Source: Austropuccinia psidii
Taxonomy: Eukaryota; Basidiomycota; Pucciniomycetes; Pucciniales; Sphaerophragmiaceae
Reading direction: 5' to 3'
Assembly (NCBI GenBank): GCA_023105745.1
Contig: JALGQZ010000009.1
Location: 47,521,967-47,585,966, forward strand
Length of the DNA stretch: 64,000 nucleotides
Part shown: piece by piece, positions 36,177-45,578 of the stretch
Position numbering within the stretch: the first letter of the stretch is position 1
Layout of the letters: every line of letters starts with the position of its first letter
Notes under the pieces: generated by a model
What the model was told of the DNA's origin: nothing
The model's database searches: none
The model's input: the letters and a program-made list of their open reading frames with translations, nothing else
Made by a program: the position numbers and the translations under genes

Positions 36177-36380
36177 GTCAATTCAAAGATAAAAGGTGAA
36201 AATATAAGATAAAATACACACCTTTTGGTGGTAATTTAGCTTTTTCTGAGTTGAATAAGGTGCCTATTTTAGCAATCTGCACCTCAATACTGTCTTCAGA
36301 TTCTGCTTCTGAAGATTCTGGACTAGTGATATATCTTTTACTGAGTCTGTTGCCAGCTGCACAGTATTTGAATAAAGACA
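35393..36380 (-). CDS. ORF-X of element E (spliced alternate frame overlapping gag)
   Basis: The inferred exons are 36380-36222, 36156-36025 and 35961-35393. The donors are AAAAG|GTGTGT and CCAAG|GTCTGT, the acceptors ATACCAG and TTTCCAG, and the introns 65 and 63 nt. Both junctions are phase 1 and the sum stays in frame (about 285 residues). The second intron is required, because stops lie in it. Conserved blocks with D and B are [49 protein letters not shown] and [13 protein letters not shown]. The first exon starts in phase with TG after TTTCAG, as in B, C and D. It is a basic, P/K-rich protein with a helical end and no known domain. The start codon is not visible in the exon. Confidence 0.5.
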
Positions 36381-36766
36381 CTGAAAGAAATTATAAAAGA
36401 GCAAAAATTATTTTTTATACTTTTTAAAAGATTTTTTAAAGATTTTTTATAAGTTTTATATTTTTTAATATTAAAAAATTATTCTTTTTAAAGAAAAAAA
36501 TTAAAATTTAAGATTTTGAATGAAAATTAATTCAGAGTAACTCAAAGAATAATTTTATAAGTTTTTGGATGTGAAAAAGCCACGTGTAAAAACAATATAA
36601 AATTAAACCAAATTCCTCAATGAAAAAGATTTTAAGACAATTTCAAAAATAAAAATATTTTAACTCCAAATTGAAAGAAAAAAATTAATTAAATTAATAT
36701 ATTTTAGAGCTTAAAAATATATTAATTAAGGGTACAAGGTTCAAAAAACACGGCCAGGCCCCCAAA
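36381..36766 (-). other. Leader of element E with primer-site region
   Basis: Two bases from the 5' LTR the minus strand has TGGGGGCCTGGCCGTG, the same motif as C and D. The remainder is AT-rich non-coding sequence. It ends with ATTTCTTTCAG, the acceptor in front of the first ORF-X exon. Confidence 0.5.
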
Positions 36767-38688
36767 TGTAAGATGTGACTATGAAACTGATGATAATATT
36801 AATATTAATCAACAGTACTATGTCTGTTCTTATGAAATATAATAATAAAATATTATTATAGCCACAATTAAATAATTAAAAATTATTTCTTTCACGTGTT
36901 AAGCACTACTAGTGATTTTAACAGTGAGCAAGTAATTGTCTACAAGAATCAATTACAAGAAGAATTTAATAATAAAAACTTTTTTATTAAAATAATAAAA
37001 TTATTTTAATATATAATTATCTTTTGCAAGAATAATTATAAAGATAATTCTTGAAGAAAACTATTACTAGAGAAAAACTTTAAGAATTAAGAATAAATGA
37101 CTCACTAATACTCCAAAGAACTTATTGATAGATATAAGTAGAGAAATTTGACGTAGAATTGTGGATTTAAGGGATCAAAATGAATTTATAAAGGTATTAC
37201 AACAATATATAGTTGATTTCTATGATTTCACGTCTTTCTGATTGATTCTGAAAGAATAAAACACTTAAGAAAAGTTTTAACTAATACTTACTTGTTGGTA
37301 ATATTGATATAAATGATTTAATAAGATGATGATACGGAAAAAACAGCAAGAATAGGCTTCTTTTAAGTCAACAACAGCTCACAGAGGCGTGCAATGGAGC
37401 AAACTGAAAAACCAGTGAGTGAGAAAACAATAAACCCTTTTGGATTAATGATTGCATCATCTGTTGTCACGTAAGATTATCATAATTACTTAATTGATGC
37501 TTTTACGTGACTACCAACCCCAATATGGTTAAGAATAAAAGGAGTAACATCTGTAAATCTTCTTTTATTCTAAAATAATCATTGATTTCTCAAAGTTATC
37601 AATGTTATTGCCAATTTCATCACAGGTTGTAATTACTGTGAATTTTTGAAGATTCAGTATTTCACGTAGAATGGTCAAAAATGGACTGTAAGTAAAACTT
37701 TTAATTTTACTAGTAAAACCATAATTCTTTTTGGTTGTATCATAGATAATACAGTTCTCCATTGGTCCTGAAAGTTTCAGAAGGATTCATTAAGAATTGT
37801 ATTTTTAATGAATTTCTGAAGTTTTTACCTTATTTCTACGTAGAATTGCAAATAGCAGTATTTTGCTGGTTGCTATGAGGTAAATCAATGAATATGGATC
37901 CCAAAAGGGTTTAATTACTCTTTTAGGGTCTAGTCATTGAAAGTCATCAAGAATTGACGTGGTTACAGGAGTCTAAGTAGCTTATTACCTCCTTGGCACG
38001 TCAAAATAGCAGGTTATTTGCTATTTTTCTTATGATTACAGTAGGTGTAACTTGGTAACCAAGTTCCCAAAGAGTTTTAGTTTACCAATTGGGCCAAGAT
38101 GAGCCATGGATCCATGCTCTGGAGCTATCCACGCCTCTGAGGCCTCAGAAGTTGGGTACCCTGGCTCTCTTTGATGTCTTTTGTCCCCCTTGCCTAATTT
38201 TTACGTCAAAATAGTAATTTAAGCTTAAAGTGAGATATCCACTATGGGTGTACCAAAAGTCCATGTAAGAATACCATGATATTAAGTGCTCAAAACATGC
38301 ATAACACTATTCTTAGTGTATATGTAACATGGGATTTCTCACTTTCCCATTATTTTGGCTAAAAATCAAGAAAAACAAAAATTTTCACTGATCTTTTATG
38401 TGGTATTAATGATGTGGTATTGAAGTATTTTCCATTTTACCACCTCAAATACTTAAATTGAGCTTATTCACTCTATGGAGCTACCCTAGGTGAATTTTTG
38501 TGTAGAATCCAAATCTGGTCTTAAATCCATGGATTTACTTACTCAATAAAAAGTTATTCATCTTTTCTGAAATTGAAAATGATGAATTTTGGATATATGC
38601 ATGACTTATGAGTTTTGCATAATTCAAAATTTCTTTTTAAGATAATTGTGGCCTATTTGGGTATGTAAAATATACCTCAAGGCTCACA
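36767..38688 (-). repeat. 5' LTR of element E
   Basis: It is 1922 bp and pairs with 28404-30325. It is followed on the plus strand by the duplicated TACAC (38689-38693) and then by F internal sequence. Confidence 0.95.
37565..37762 (-). CDS. 65-codon open frame inside the E LTR (5' copy)
   Basis: MENCIIYDTTKKNYG ... NFEKSMIILE, in LTR sense orientation. See the copies at 8734-8931 and 29202-29399. No function is recognised. Confidence 0.22.
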   Translation of the reverse strand: MENCIIYDTTKKNYGFTSKIKSFTYSPFLTILREILNLQKFTVITTCDEIGNNIDNFEKSMIILE

Positions 38689-38693
38689 TACAC

Positions 38694-38707
38694 CCTCCCC
38701 AAAAAAT
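38694..38707 (-). other. Polypurine tract of element F
   Basis: The minus strand reads TTTTTTGGGGAGGG, which directly abutted the F 3' LTR before E was inserted. It is the expected plus-strand primer of the copia element. Confidence 0.65.
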
Positions 38708-38714
38708 TGGATCA

Positions 38715-41700
38715 TTACCCATTTACCCCCAGGAAAGGGAGTGACCGGAGTAGTGATGGTCCTGACAGTCGTTTGGTGAGAGCGTCGGCCAGCATGTCGC
38801 CCGTTTTGACCCATGTAACCTTGATGCCATATTTGCGAATCGTGTCATTGACAAAAAAGAAGGCGCGGTCTAGGTACCTCATCCGTTTTTGGGATTTGTT
38901 GTCGACAGAAACCTGGACCGCGGCCTGGTTGTCGCAAAATATCGTCGTGTCGAAGTTGCCGGCGAGCTGGGTGAGTTGATTGATCGCTTGCACAAGGTGT
39001 TGTGTTGAGTCGCTCAGGGCCACGTATTCAGCGGCGCAAGTCGAGAGTGCCACCACAGATTGTCTCTTTGAGCCCCAAAGTACAGGTGCATCCCCCATTT
39101 TGAGCACGAATCCTGTCTGCGAACGCTCTAGATCACCACCCCATCCCGCGTTGCTCCACAGATTTAAGGAGCTTGTCCTTGGACATAACCGTATGCCACG
39201 GCCGCGAGTTTTCGTCAGGTAGCCCACGACGTGGTCCAGTAGGTCCCAATGTGCGGCAGTTGGGCCCATGGAGTGGCGAGCGAGGTAATTTACCGCGAAC
39301 GCTAAGTCGGGTCTTGAGCCACTCACTAAGTATGCGAGTGACCCTATTACCGATCGGAAAGGGGTAGCGTCTTGTGGTGAGGCGCTCGGTAATGATTCCC
39401 CCATCGCCAAGACTGGGAGAGGTGAATCACGCGGTACTATTGGGCGTGGGTAAGCGTCTAGTATGCCGTCCGTTAATCGTCGCTGTGCAATGGTTACTTC
39501 ACCTTTGCCAAATACACATTCAAGTCCCACTATCCGATCCAGATGATCGGACCACTTGATGTCAAAGTGAGAGACGAGGGCTGTCTTGAAGTTGGAAATT
39601 GCATCGGCTGAGTTCGACGCTACGACGCCGTCGTCGACATGAATCCAAATGGTGATAATCGCTGTCCCGCTGCGAAAAATGTACAGGGACTGATCAACTT
39701 CTGTTGCCACAAAACCCAGTTGCTGCAATATGCCCGACAAGAATTTCCACCAGCATCTTCCTGCCTTTCGCATGCCGTACAGAGCTTTCTTCAGTGACAG
39801 CGCCTTTCCGCAAAGTTCCGGCATGAAGAAAACGGGAGGCTCAACGAGAACGCACTCGTCAACTGGACTGTAGAGGTACGCGCCACTCACATCGAAAGAT
39901 GCCACCCGCCAATCATTCAACACAGAGGTGGCAAGAAGAAGGCGCAAAGACATCAATGAGGCTGTTGGGGCATATGTCTCGGCACAATCCACCCCCGGGC
40001 GCTGTTTGTCACCACGCGCAACAAGTCGGGCCTTGAACTTCTTGATTGTGCCGTCGCCGTTTCTTTTCAGGTCAAAAACCCACCGGTGGCCAATTGTTTT
40101 CATTCCCGGTATTTTGTCAACGACGTCCCATACCTCCCTTGTTGCCATTTGCTTAAGTTCCGCTTCACAAGCCCTTCTCCAGCTGTCGCGGTGTGGGCTT
40201 TTTAATGCTTCGCCCAGGTGAGACGGGATTTTTACGTCTTTGACTAATGGGAGTGAATTAATCGCACGGTTCTCATCGTCAAAGTACTTCTCAGTCGGTA
40301 CTTTGCCCAGGGTCATCGCGTTGACGATATGAGAGAGGGCACCTTTGCCAGGTGTTGTTGGTCGCCCATATGACTGAAATTTGGGGAAGATGACACTTGC
40401 CGATTGGATCATTTTGTTGGTACGCGGGTCCCAGAGCAGCCAACCACCCGTCATCAAAGGCTTCAACAATTTGCACTCGATCGCCCTCGGCGCAAGCTTT
40501 TCTTGTTGGTGAACTGATGGAATGTGCACAATAGCGTCAGTGCCATGGGGATACAGTGTCGTGATCGAAGGGACACGACCAAAAAGTACCTGGTGAGGAG
40601 ATGACTTGGGGCATCGCGAGTTGGGAATTCGGTTGTGCATGAAGCTTGCAGAGGCATAGGCGAATTGCCAAAAGCGAGTCGGCATCTGACTCTGGGTGAC
40701 CATTGCCCTTGCCATGTCCCCCAGAGTCCGGTTCAGTCGTTCTGCTTCGCCGTTCTCCCGTGGTGAGTATGGAAGAGAAGGGTAGAGGGCAACCCCCAGT
40801 TTCGCCAAAGAATCAGTGAAAGCTGCTGAGGTGAACTCCTTAGCATTGTTGGTCCTCAGAGCTTTAGGGGTGGAACCCGTACGTACCTGCAGCTGTTTGA
40901 TCGTTTCCTGAATGGCTGCAGGGGCGTCGGATCACAATTTGAGCGGGTAGACAATACAATATGTAGACACATGGTCACGTATTGTTAGAAGATAGCGAAA
41001 GCCTTGTGCATCCCCCTCAAAGGGGCCCATGATGTCCGAGACCAATAGGTCGAGTGGCTTGTCTTTGGGGATGTCCATACCAGCTTTTGCGAGCCGGTGA
41101 GTGCTCTTCGACTTGGCGCAGACATCGCAATAGAAACTCTGCCAGCTTTTAGTGTCGAAAGCCGGTACATGTTGTTTCAAGAAAGATAACACCACTTTAT
41201 CACAAGCGTGTCCGAGATGGTCATGCCATTCGCGAGAGCTCAAGACGGTTGATTGGGGAAAAGAAACCGGATTCATTTCAAACAGTCAAGGGGAAGAGGT
41301 CTCAGCCGCCGACACAATGGTCCCTTCCCCGGGTACAACGTCAACCCACCAGCAATCATTCTGGAATGAGGTGGTTACAAGTATATTGCAGAAGACAAGC
41401 GATAACGACAAAGCACTAAAAACCGGAACAACGCCGGCCCTGCACAACCGACCGACGGACAAAATCGTACCCAATATTTTCGCTGAGAACGGTACGTCTT
41501 CAACGAGGATAAAGCCATGTTTGACGGGTATCTTAAGGGTCGTCGTCTGCAATATTGTTACCGACGAGTTGGAATTGGCAAAAAAAATACGAAAGGGGGC
41601 GACACTCTTTAGGTTCGTTGCAAAGCGTGCAGAACCAGATAGGTGGATAGAAGCACCGGTATCAATCAAGACACGATAACTAGCATCGCGCTCCACAAAT

Positions 41701-42900
41701 TTCACCTGTGAAACTCGCTCCCTCTGGTAATTGGGGCTGGAAAGATTTTGCAAGCGGCGGTCTGGAGTGCCTGGACGAGGGGAACGGTACGGCCCAGGCG
41801 AGGGGGGCCGTGGATTCGGATTCGCGAACCCTTTCGTGATTGGACAATCAGCTCGCCAGTGACCGGTACGCCCGCAGTGGAAGCATGCGCCACCGAATCT
41901 TTCCACGAGGTGATCAGGAGGCCGACGTACGTCGCTGGAAGAACCCATTGGTCTCGCACAGTACGGTGAACGAGGCCGTTGATGGGGCTGTGGATGTTGT
42001 TGCGAGTTGGACACACGATAGACAAACGGCGATGAAGTATGGTCGTCGTCCCTTCGTGAAGTGCTCAAGATAACTTGCCCCACAAACGTTGAAGAGGGCT
42101 TCTCGTCTCCCTTTGATAGGATCGCGGAAGTCACCAGCTGGTCGAACGCTACGCAATCAAGAGAGGGTGGTGGATGGCATGCTGTTTGCGCCAAGAGACC
42201 TTCGAGCTCATCGGCATCAATGCCCAGCTTCTTGAATAGTGCAAAGGATTTTTGAAGGGATAGTATGATGGCGCTATTCGGTTTCGGTTGGCCAGCACCA
42301 TTTTCCACCAGTAGGTCGATTACCAATTTGACTACCTTCAGCTTCTGAAAACGATTACCTGGGGAGCATCGAGTTTTAATCGCATCAAAGAATTCCTTTG
42401 CCGTAGTGCGAGCAGGAATAACGCCGATGCAGAGGGCAAAGTCAGGAGGTAGGGTGGCATCTATAAAGTGAGATATCGCCCTGTTTTCCTGGGGAGAGCG
42501 GTTTTCAAGGGAAGAGGGGAGATCGTCTACTGAGAGCTCTGTGTTGAGAGCAACACAGAGCACCCTGTTGATGCTTGCGACCCACTCGGCGAAGTTTGAG
42601 CCATCTTGGTGAAGATGTGTAGATCTGTCGGCAGCTCTGTACGGTTCTTGCATGAAGCGATCATAAGCAGAGGAAACCGTACGCGTGTTTGGATAAAAAG
42701 GCGTGTTGGTAGGGGGGGGAAGAAAGGGCCAATCGTAATGATTGCATTTCGGCTGCGTCAGAATTTCTTGCGGCTTTCAGCGACAATACCTCACTTCGAA
42801 GGGAGTTCAACAATGAGTATACTTCCTCGCTAGAGAGGGGTTTCGGTTCGGCGTCGTCGTCGGCTGCTTTCTTCAAACGGGTGGAACTTGACATCTTCAT
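38715..42900 (-). pseudogene. Copia Gag-Pol polyprotein of element F (frameshift and two stops)
   Basis: It starts MKMSSSTRLKKAADDD at 42900. A frameshift near 42715, in a run of eight G, separates it from the main frame (42653 down). In-frame TGA codons follow at about 41286 and 40932; both could come from CGA. Domains are copia Gag, knuckle CFHCGRTGHWRADC (near 41870), protease DTGAS (near 41670), and the integrase HHCC (WHDHLGHA...CDVCAKSK). The core starts with DLLVSDIMGPF, but the second acidic residue reads N in LRTNNAKEF. RT has DVSGAYLY and IHVDDGVVAS. RNase H has CDNQAAVQVS and MLADALTKRL. The rest is open to 38715. Confidence 0.92.
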
Positions 42901-42904
42901 GGGC

Positions 42905-42944
42905 GGCCTATCGCTGGAGCTCGGTAGAGGCAAGGCTTTTAACC
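42905..42944 (-). other. Primer-binding site of F resembling a tRNA 5' half
   Basis: The 40 bases next to the 5' LTR do not start with TGG. Read on the plus strand they look like a tRNA 5' half: a D-arm-like GAGCTCGGTAGAGG and then an anticodon-loop-like CTTTTAA with UUU in the anticodon place. Copia of Drosophila is primed by the 5' half of initiator tRNA-Met. The lysine-like identity here is my inference. The gag ATG follows 4 nt later. Confidence 0.4.
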
Positions 42945-43282
42945 TGTTAAGATTGTGCCAGATGCAGCGAAGCTCGCTCGCCGGTCAGTTCCAATTCCAT
43001 CACCTCCAATTGATGAGAGGTCAGGGAGATATTAATTACCTGTTAAGATTGTGCCAGATGCAGCGAAGCTCGCTCGCCGGTCAGTTCCAATTCCGTCACC
43101 TCCAATTGATGAGAGGTGAGGAAAAGGAGTTGGGTCTGGACCTCGAGCGGCTTTTAAAGTACAACTAGACAACTGCGGCGTATCATACGCGCGCAGCGTG
43201 ATCATCTATTTACATGAGACAGTTTTTTTTTTTCTATAAGCATATTTAGGCACCGCGTACGCGCGGTGTCTAAATCTCTACA
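42945..43282 (-). repeat. 5' LTR of element F
   Basis: It is 338 bp and has the same 96-bp duplication as the 3' copy (units starting at 42945 and 43041) and the same hairpin (43245-43274). The duplicated AATTG target follows at 43283-43287. Confidence 0.93.
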
Positions 43283-43287
43283 AATTG

Positions 43288-44464
43288 AATTACATATGTA
43301 AATTATAAGTATAATACATGATGAGGAATTAAAGGAAAAATAAATTGGAAAGATTAAATTTGGGGGGGAAAAGGAACTCCAGCTCTAAGGGGGAGCTAGA
43401 CCCCCAAAATCCTTGCTGACAGGCGTGGGATGTCAAAATTCACGCAAAAGTTCATCACTTTTGGCCTGGAATTGAGTTACAGGGTCTGTGGACTCAATTG
43501 ATGATGAGGTTTTGATACCAACTGGGGTAGTTTTAGCTGTTGCCAAGAGGGTAAAACTACCCTTAAGATAAAACAATCATAATAAAAACAGCTTTAACTG
43601 GTTTCTACGCCTCTGACACACATTCTGACGTGTTTTGAAGGCTCTAGGCCTGGTATTGCTATAGTAATGGCTGATTTAAGGGTCTAAAATGGCTAAAAAT
43701 GGCTAAAAATGGCTTAAACCAGCCCTTTTTGGTCTAAACCAGGGTTCAATGATGCCATAATTGGCTTTTCTGTTGTCAGACTGTTTTTCACGACTGACAA
43801 GAGTAAATTTTACTTTTGGAGTAAGAGAATTGATGGCTATAAAAGAATGTCTTCTTTGCCCCACTTTTCTCTTCATGTTAGAATCTTTTCCTTTTATTAA
43901 TTAGTTTAAACACTGTTAAACCAATCAATTAAAGATTCCAACCACCATTTTTAAATCATTTTAATCCTTTTAACCACGTGAAAAAATCATTATAATCATT
44001 GTTTGTAACTCTTATAATCATTTTTACCCCTGAACCACCCCAAAAGTGAATTAAAGCATCTTTCATCACTGTAAACTTTGTCACTTTGTTTCCAAATTCA
44101 CTCTGGTCACTTTTGGGCGTGTTTTCTCTTTAATATTCTTTTTAAAGACTTTGTTCTTTAATTAATTGCTTGCAGTTCTTTGCTCAATTAATTCCAATTG
44201 AAATTGCTCTTGAAGAAATTTCTTTTGTAGCCTTAAAATATCTCTTGTAGAGTATTTTTTTGGATACATTTTTATTGTTGGTAAAACAATAAATCTTTAT
44301 AATATTATTGTTTTATACTAATAAAGTTATAAACAATAAAATTGGCGTGTTTTCTCTTAAAAATAATATTTTATACTATTTTTAACTGAATTTTACCTTA
44401 TACAAATTTTGAGGACAGGAAAAGTACTTGATTTTTAATCAAAGTTTCATATCCATACCTTACA
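43288..44464 (+). repeat. 5' LTR of element D, part 2
   Basis: It resumes the D LTR after F and ends CATACCTTACA. It matches 51524-52700 with about five differences. It carries the TATA box and a short triple repeat of AAAATGGCT near 43687. Fourteen hundred base pairs of this LTR family hold no supported gene. Confidence 0.95.
43837..43844 (+). promoter_or_regulatory. LTR TATA box (element D)
   Basis: CTATAAAA in the context GATGG-CTATAAAA-GAATGTC is conserved in the 3' LTR (52073-52080), in B and in fragment I. It is the likely promoter of the D transcript, placing the transcription start near 43870; R and U5 would follow. Confidence 0.55.
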
Positions 44465-44690
44465 TTTGGGGGCCCAGCCGTGATATTTTACCTGTGACAT
44501 ATTTTTTTACTCTTTTTAAATCTTTCTTCTTATATTGAAAAATTTAAAAACATATAAAAAATACTTATAATTCAAAAAATCCATAAAAAATAACTTTTTT
44601 TTCATATTATAAGTGAGGCTTATATTTTTATTTCTTTTTTGAAATAACCTTTTTTTCACTTAATTAATTGGCTTTTTCATTAATTTTTAG
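44465..44690 (+). other. Leader of element D with primer-site region
   Basis: Two bases after the LTR lies TGGGGGCCCAGCCGTG, conserved with B, C and E and therefore probably the primer site. The tract ends with a T-rich stretch and TAATTTTTAG (44681-44690), a good splice acceptor before the first ORF-X exon. Confidence 0.55.
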
Positions 44691-45578
44691 TGTCTGACAA
44701 CGTGGTAAGACAAGAAAACATTGAAACAGCCTCAACAGTAACCAGCATTATCCCTGCCAGTACTGTTATTGTGACTCAAAATAACCAGCCTGAACCAATA
44801 TCTTCTGAATTAATTAACTTGGACATAAGTAATACTCTTCAGAAGGCTAAGAATTTGGCCAATAGTAAGTTTTTGACGTAAAAATACTATTTTAAGCCTT
44901 TTTTAACCATAATTATGCCTTCAACCAGGTCAGGAGCCAGCTACAACCCCTCAAGCAGCTCCCAAAAAGGTAATAGACGTGATTATGGCAGAAGCCAACC
45001 AGGTACAGAAGGAAAAGGGTCAGTTGATGACTTCCAAACAACTAAATTGGGTCATTCTGAAGCTGATAATACTATTTTACCTTCAAAAAGAGCTGACACC
45101 GCCACAACAAGCCTCTGTGGACATATACAAAGCCAGCCACAGTGCATACAACAATGCACTTCAATTCAAGGAGTACCAGATCCTTGCAGACCTGTGGAAC
45201 AATTGCATGAATTCTTACCTGACAGTAAGAAAATTCTTGGGCCATCCCAACACTTGCAAATTGCTCAATGGATGGCATCCATTGATGGAGAAGAAAAACA
45301 TGATGCTTTTTACACTAGGATGGAGGAAAAACAACCCTCCACCACCCAAACCAGTGCCAAAAACAGCCCCAGTGGCCAGCAGCAGCAATTCCAACGTGAA
45401 AAAGCAGCCACAAACTCCAAACAAGGGCAAAGGGAAGGCACCAGCCCCAAAACCTTACAGCCAGGGCTACAGAATCCCAAAGATTCAGCAGGATGCCATG
45501 GAAAATGTATTTCAGATGGCCAGAACCATGATGGAATTACAGAAGAAGGAGGAAGCCAGAGTAAGGTTCCAGAAATGA
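44691..45578 (+). CDS. ORF-X of element D (spliced alternate frame overlapping gag)
   Basis: The inferred exons are 44691-44864, 44929-45018 and 45091-45578. Intron 1 (64 nt, AATA|GTAAGT...CAACCAG) contains the gag ATG. Intron 2 (72 nt, GTCAGT...AAAAAG) is optional here, since its frame is open. The exon sum stays in frame (249 residues). The product would have a polar first exon, [20 protein letters not shown], then a P/K/S-rich basic linker with KGKGKAP and [12 protein letters not shown]. It ends in an amphipathic helix, [20 protein letters not shown]. The stop TGA (45576-45578) overlaps a Gag-frame ATG at 45575. No known domain is recognised; nucleic-acid binding or a Gag-modulating role would be guesses. 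An alternative is that this DNA codes only for Gag, but frame conservation argues against it. Confidence 0.55.

Larger units (their letters stand above)
28404..38688 (-). mobile_element. Element E: Ty3/gypsy retrotransposon, complete
   Basis: E has two LTRs of 1922 bp (28404-30325 and 36767-38688) with roughly a dozen differences by eye, and a perfect target duplication TACAC (28399-28403 and 38689-38693). It has an uninterrupted 1902-codon gag-pol, a polypurine tract and the shared primer-site motif. It is inserted in F, one base inside its 3' LTR. It is the innermost and among the youngest elements. Solo LTR J belongs to the same family. Confidence 0.97.
28063..43282 (-). mobile_element. 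Element F: Ty1/copia retrotransposon, split by E
   Basis: F has LTRs at 28063-28402 (340 bp) and 42945-43282 (338 bp), starting TGTTAAG and ending CTCTACA. They differ by a T-run length and a few bases. The target duplication AATTG (28058-28062 and 43283-43287) is perfect. The internal region is 38694-42944; E sits one base inside the 3' LTR. The domain order protease, integrase, RT, RNase H marks it as copia. Base composition is far more GC- and CpG-rich than every other element here, so it comes from a different compositional class or arrived recently. The polyprotein is broken. Confidence 0.95.

Noticed and set aside
41152..41679. Antisense open frames in the copia region (also 38707-40221)
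   Set aside because: They mirror the strong copia reading on the minus strand and the GC-rich composition; no motifs.
42905..42944. A real tRNA gene
   Set aside because: Only a 5'-half-like segment is present, with no T-arm or acceptor closing; it fits the primer site of F.
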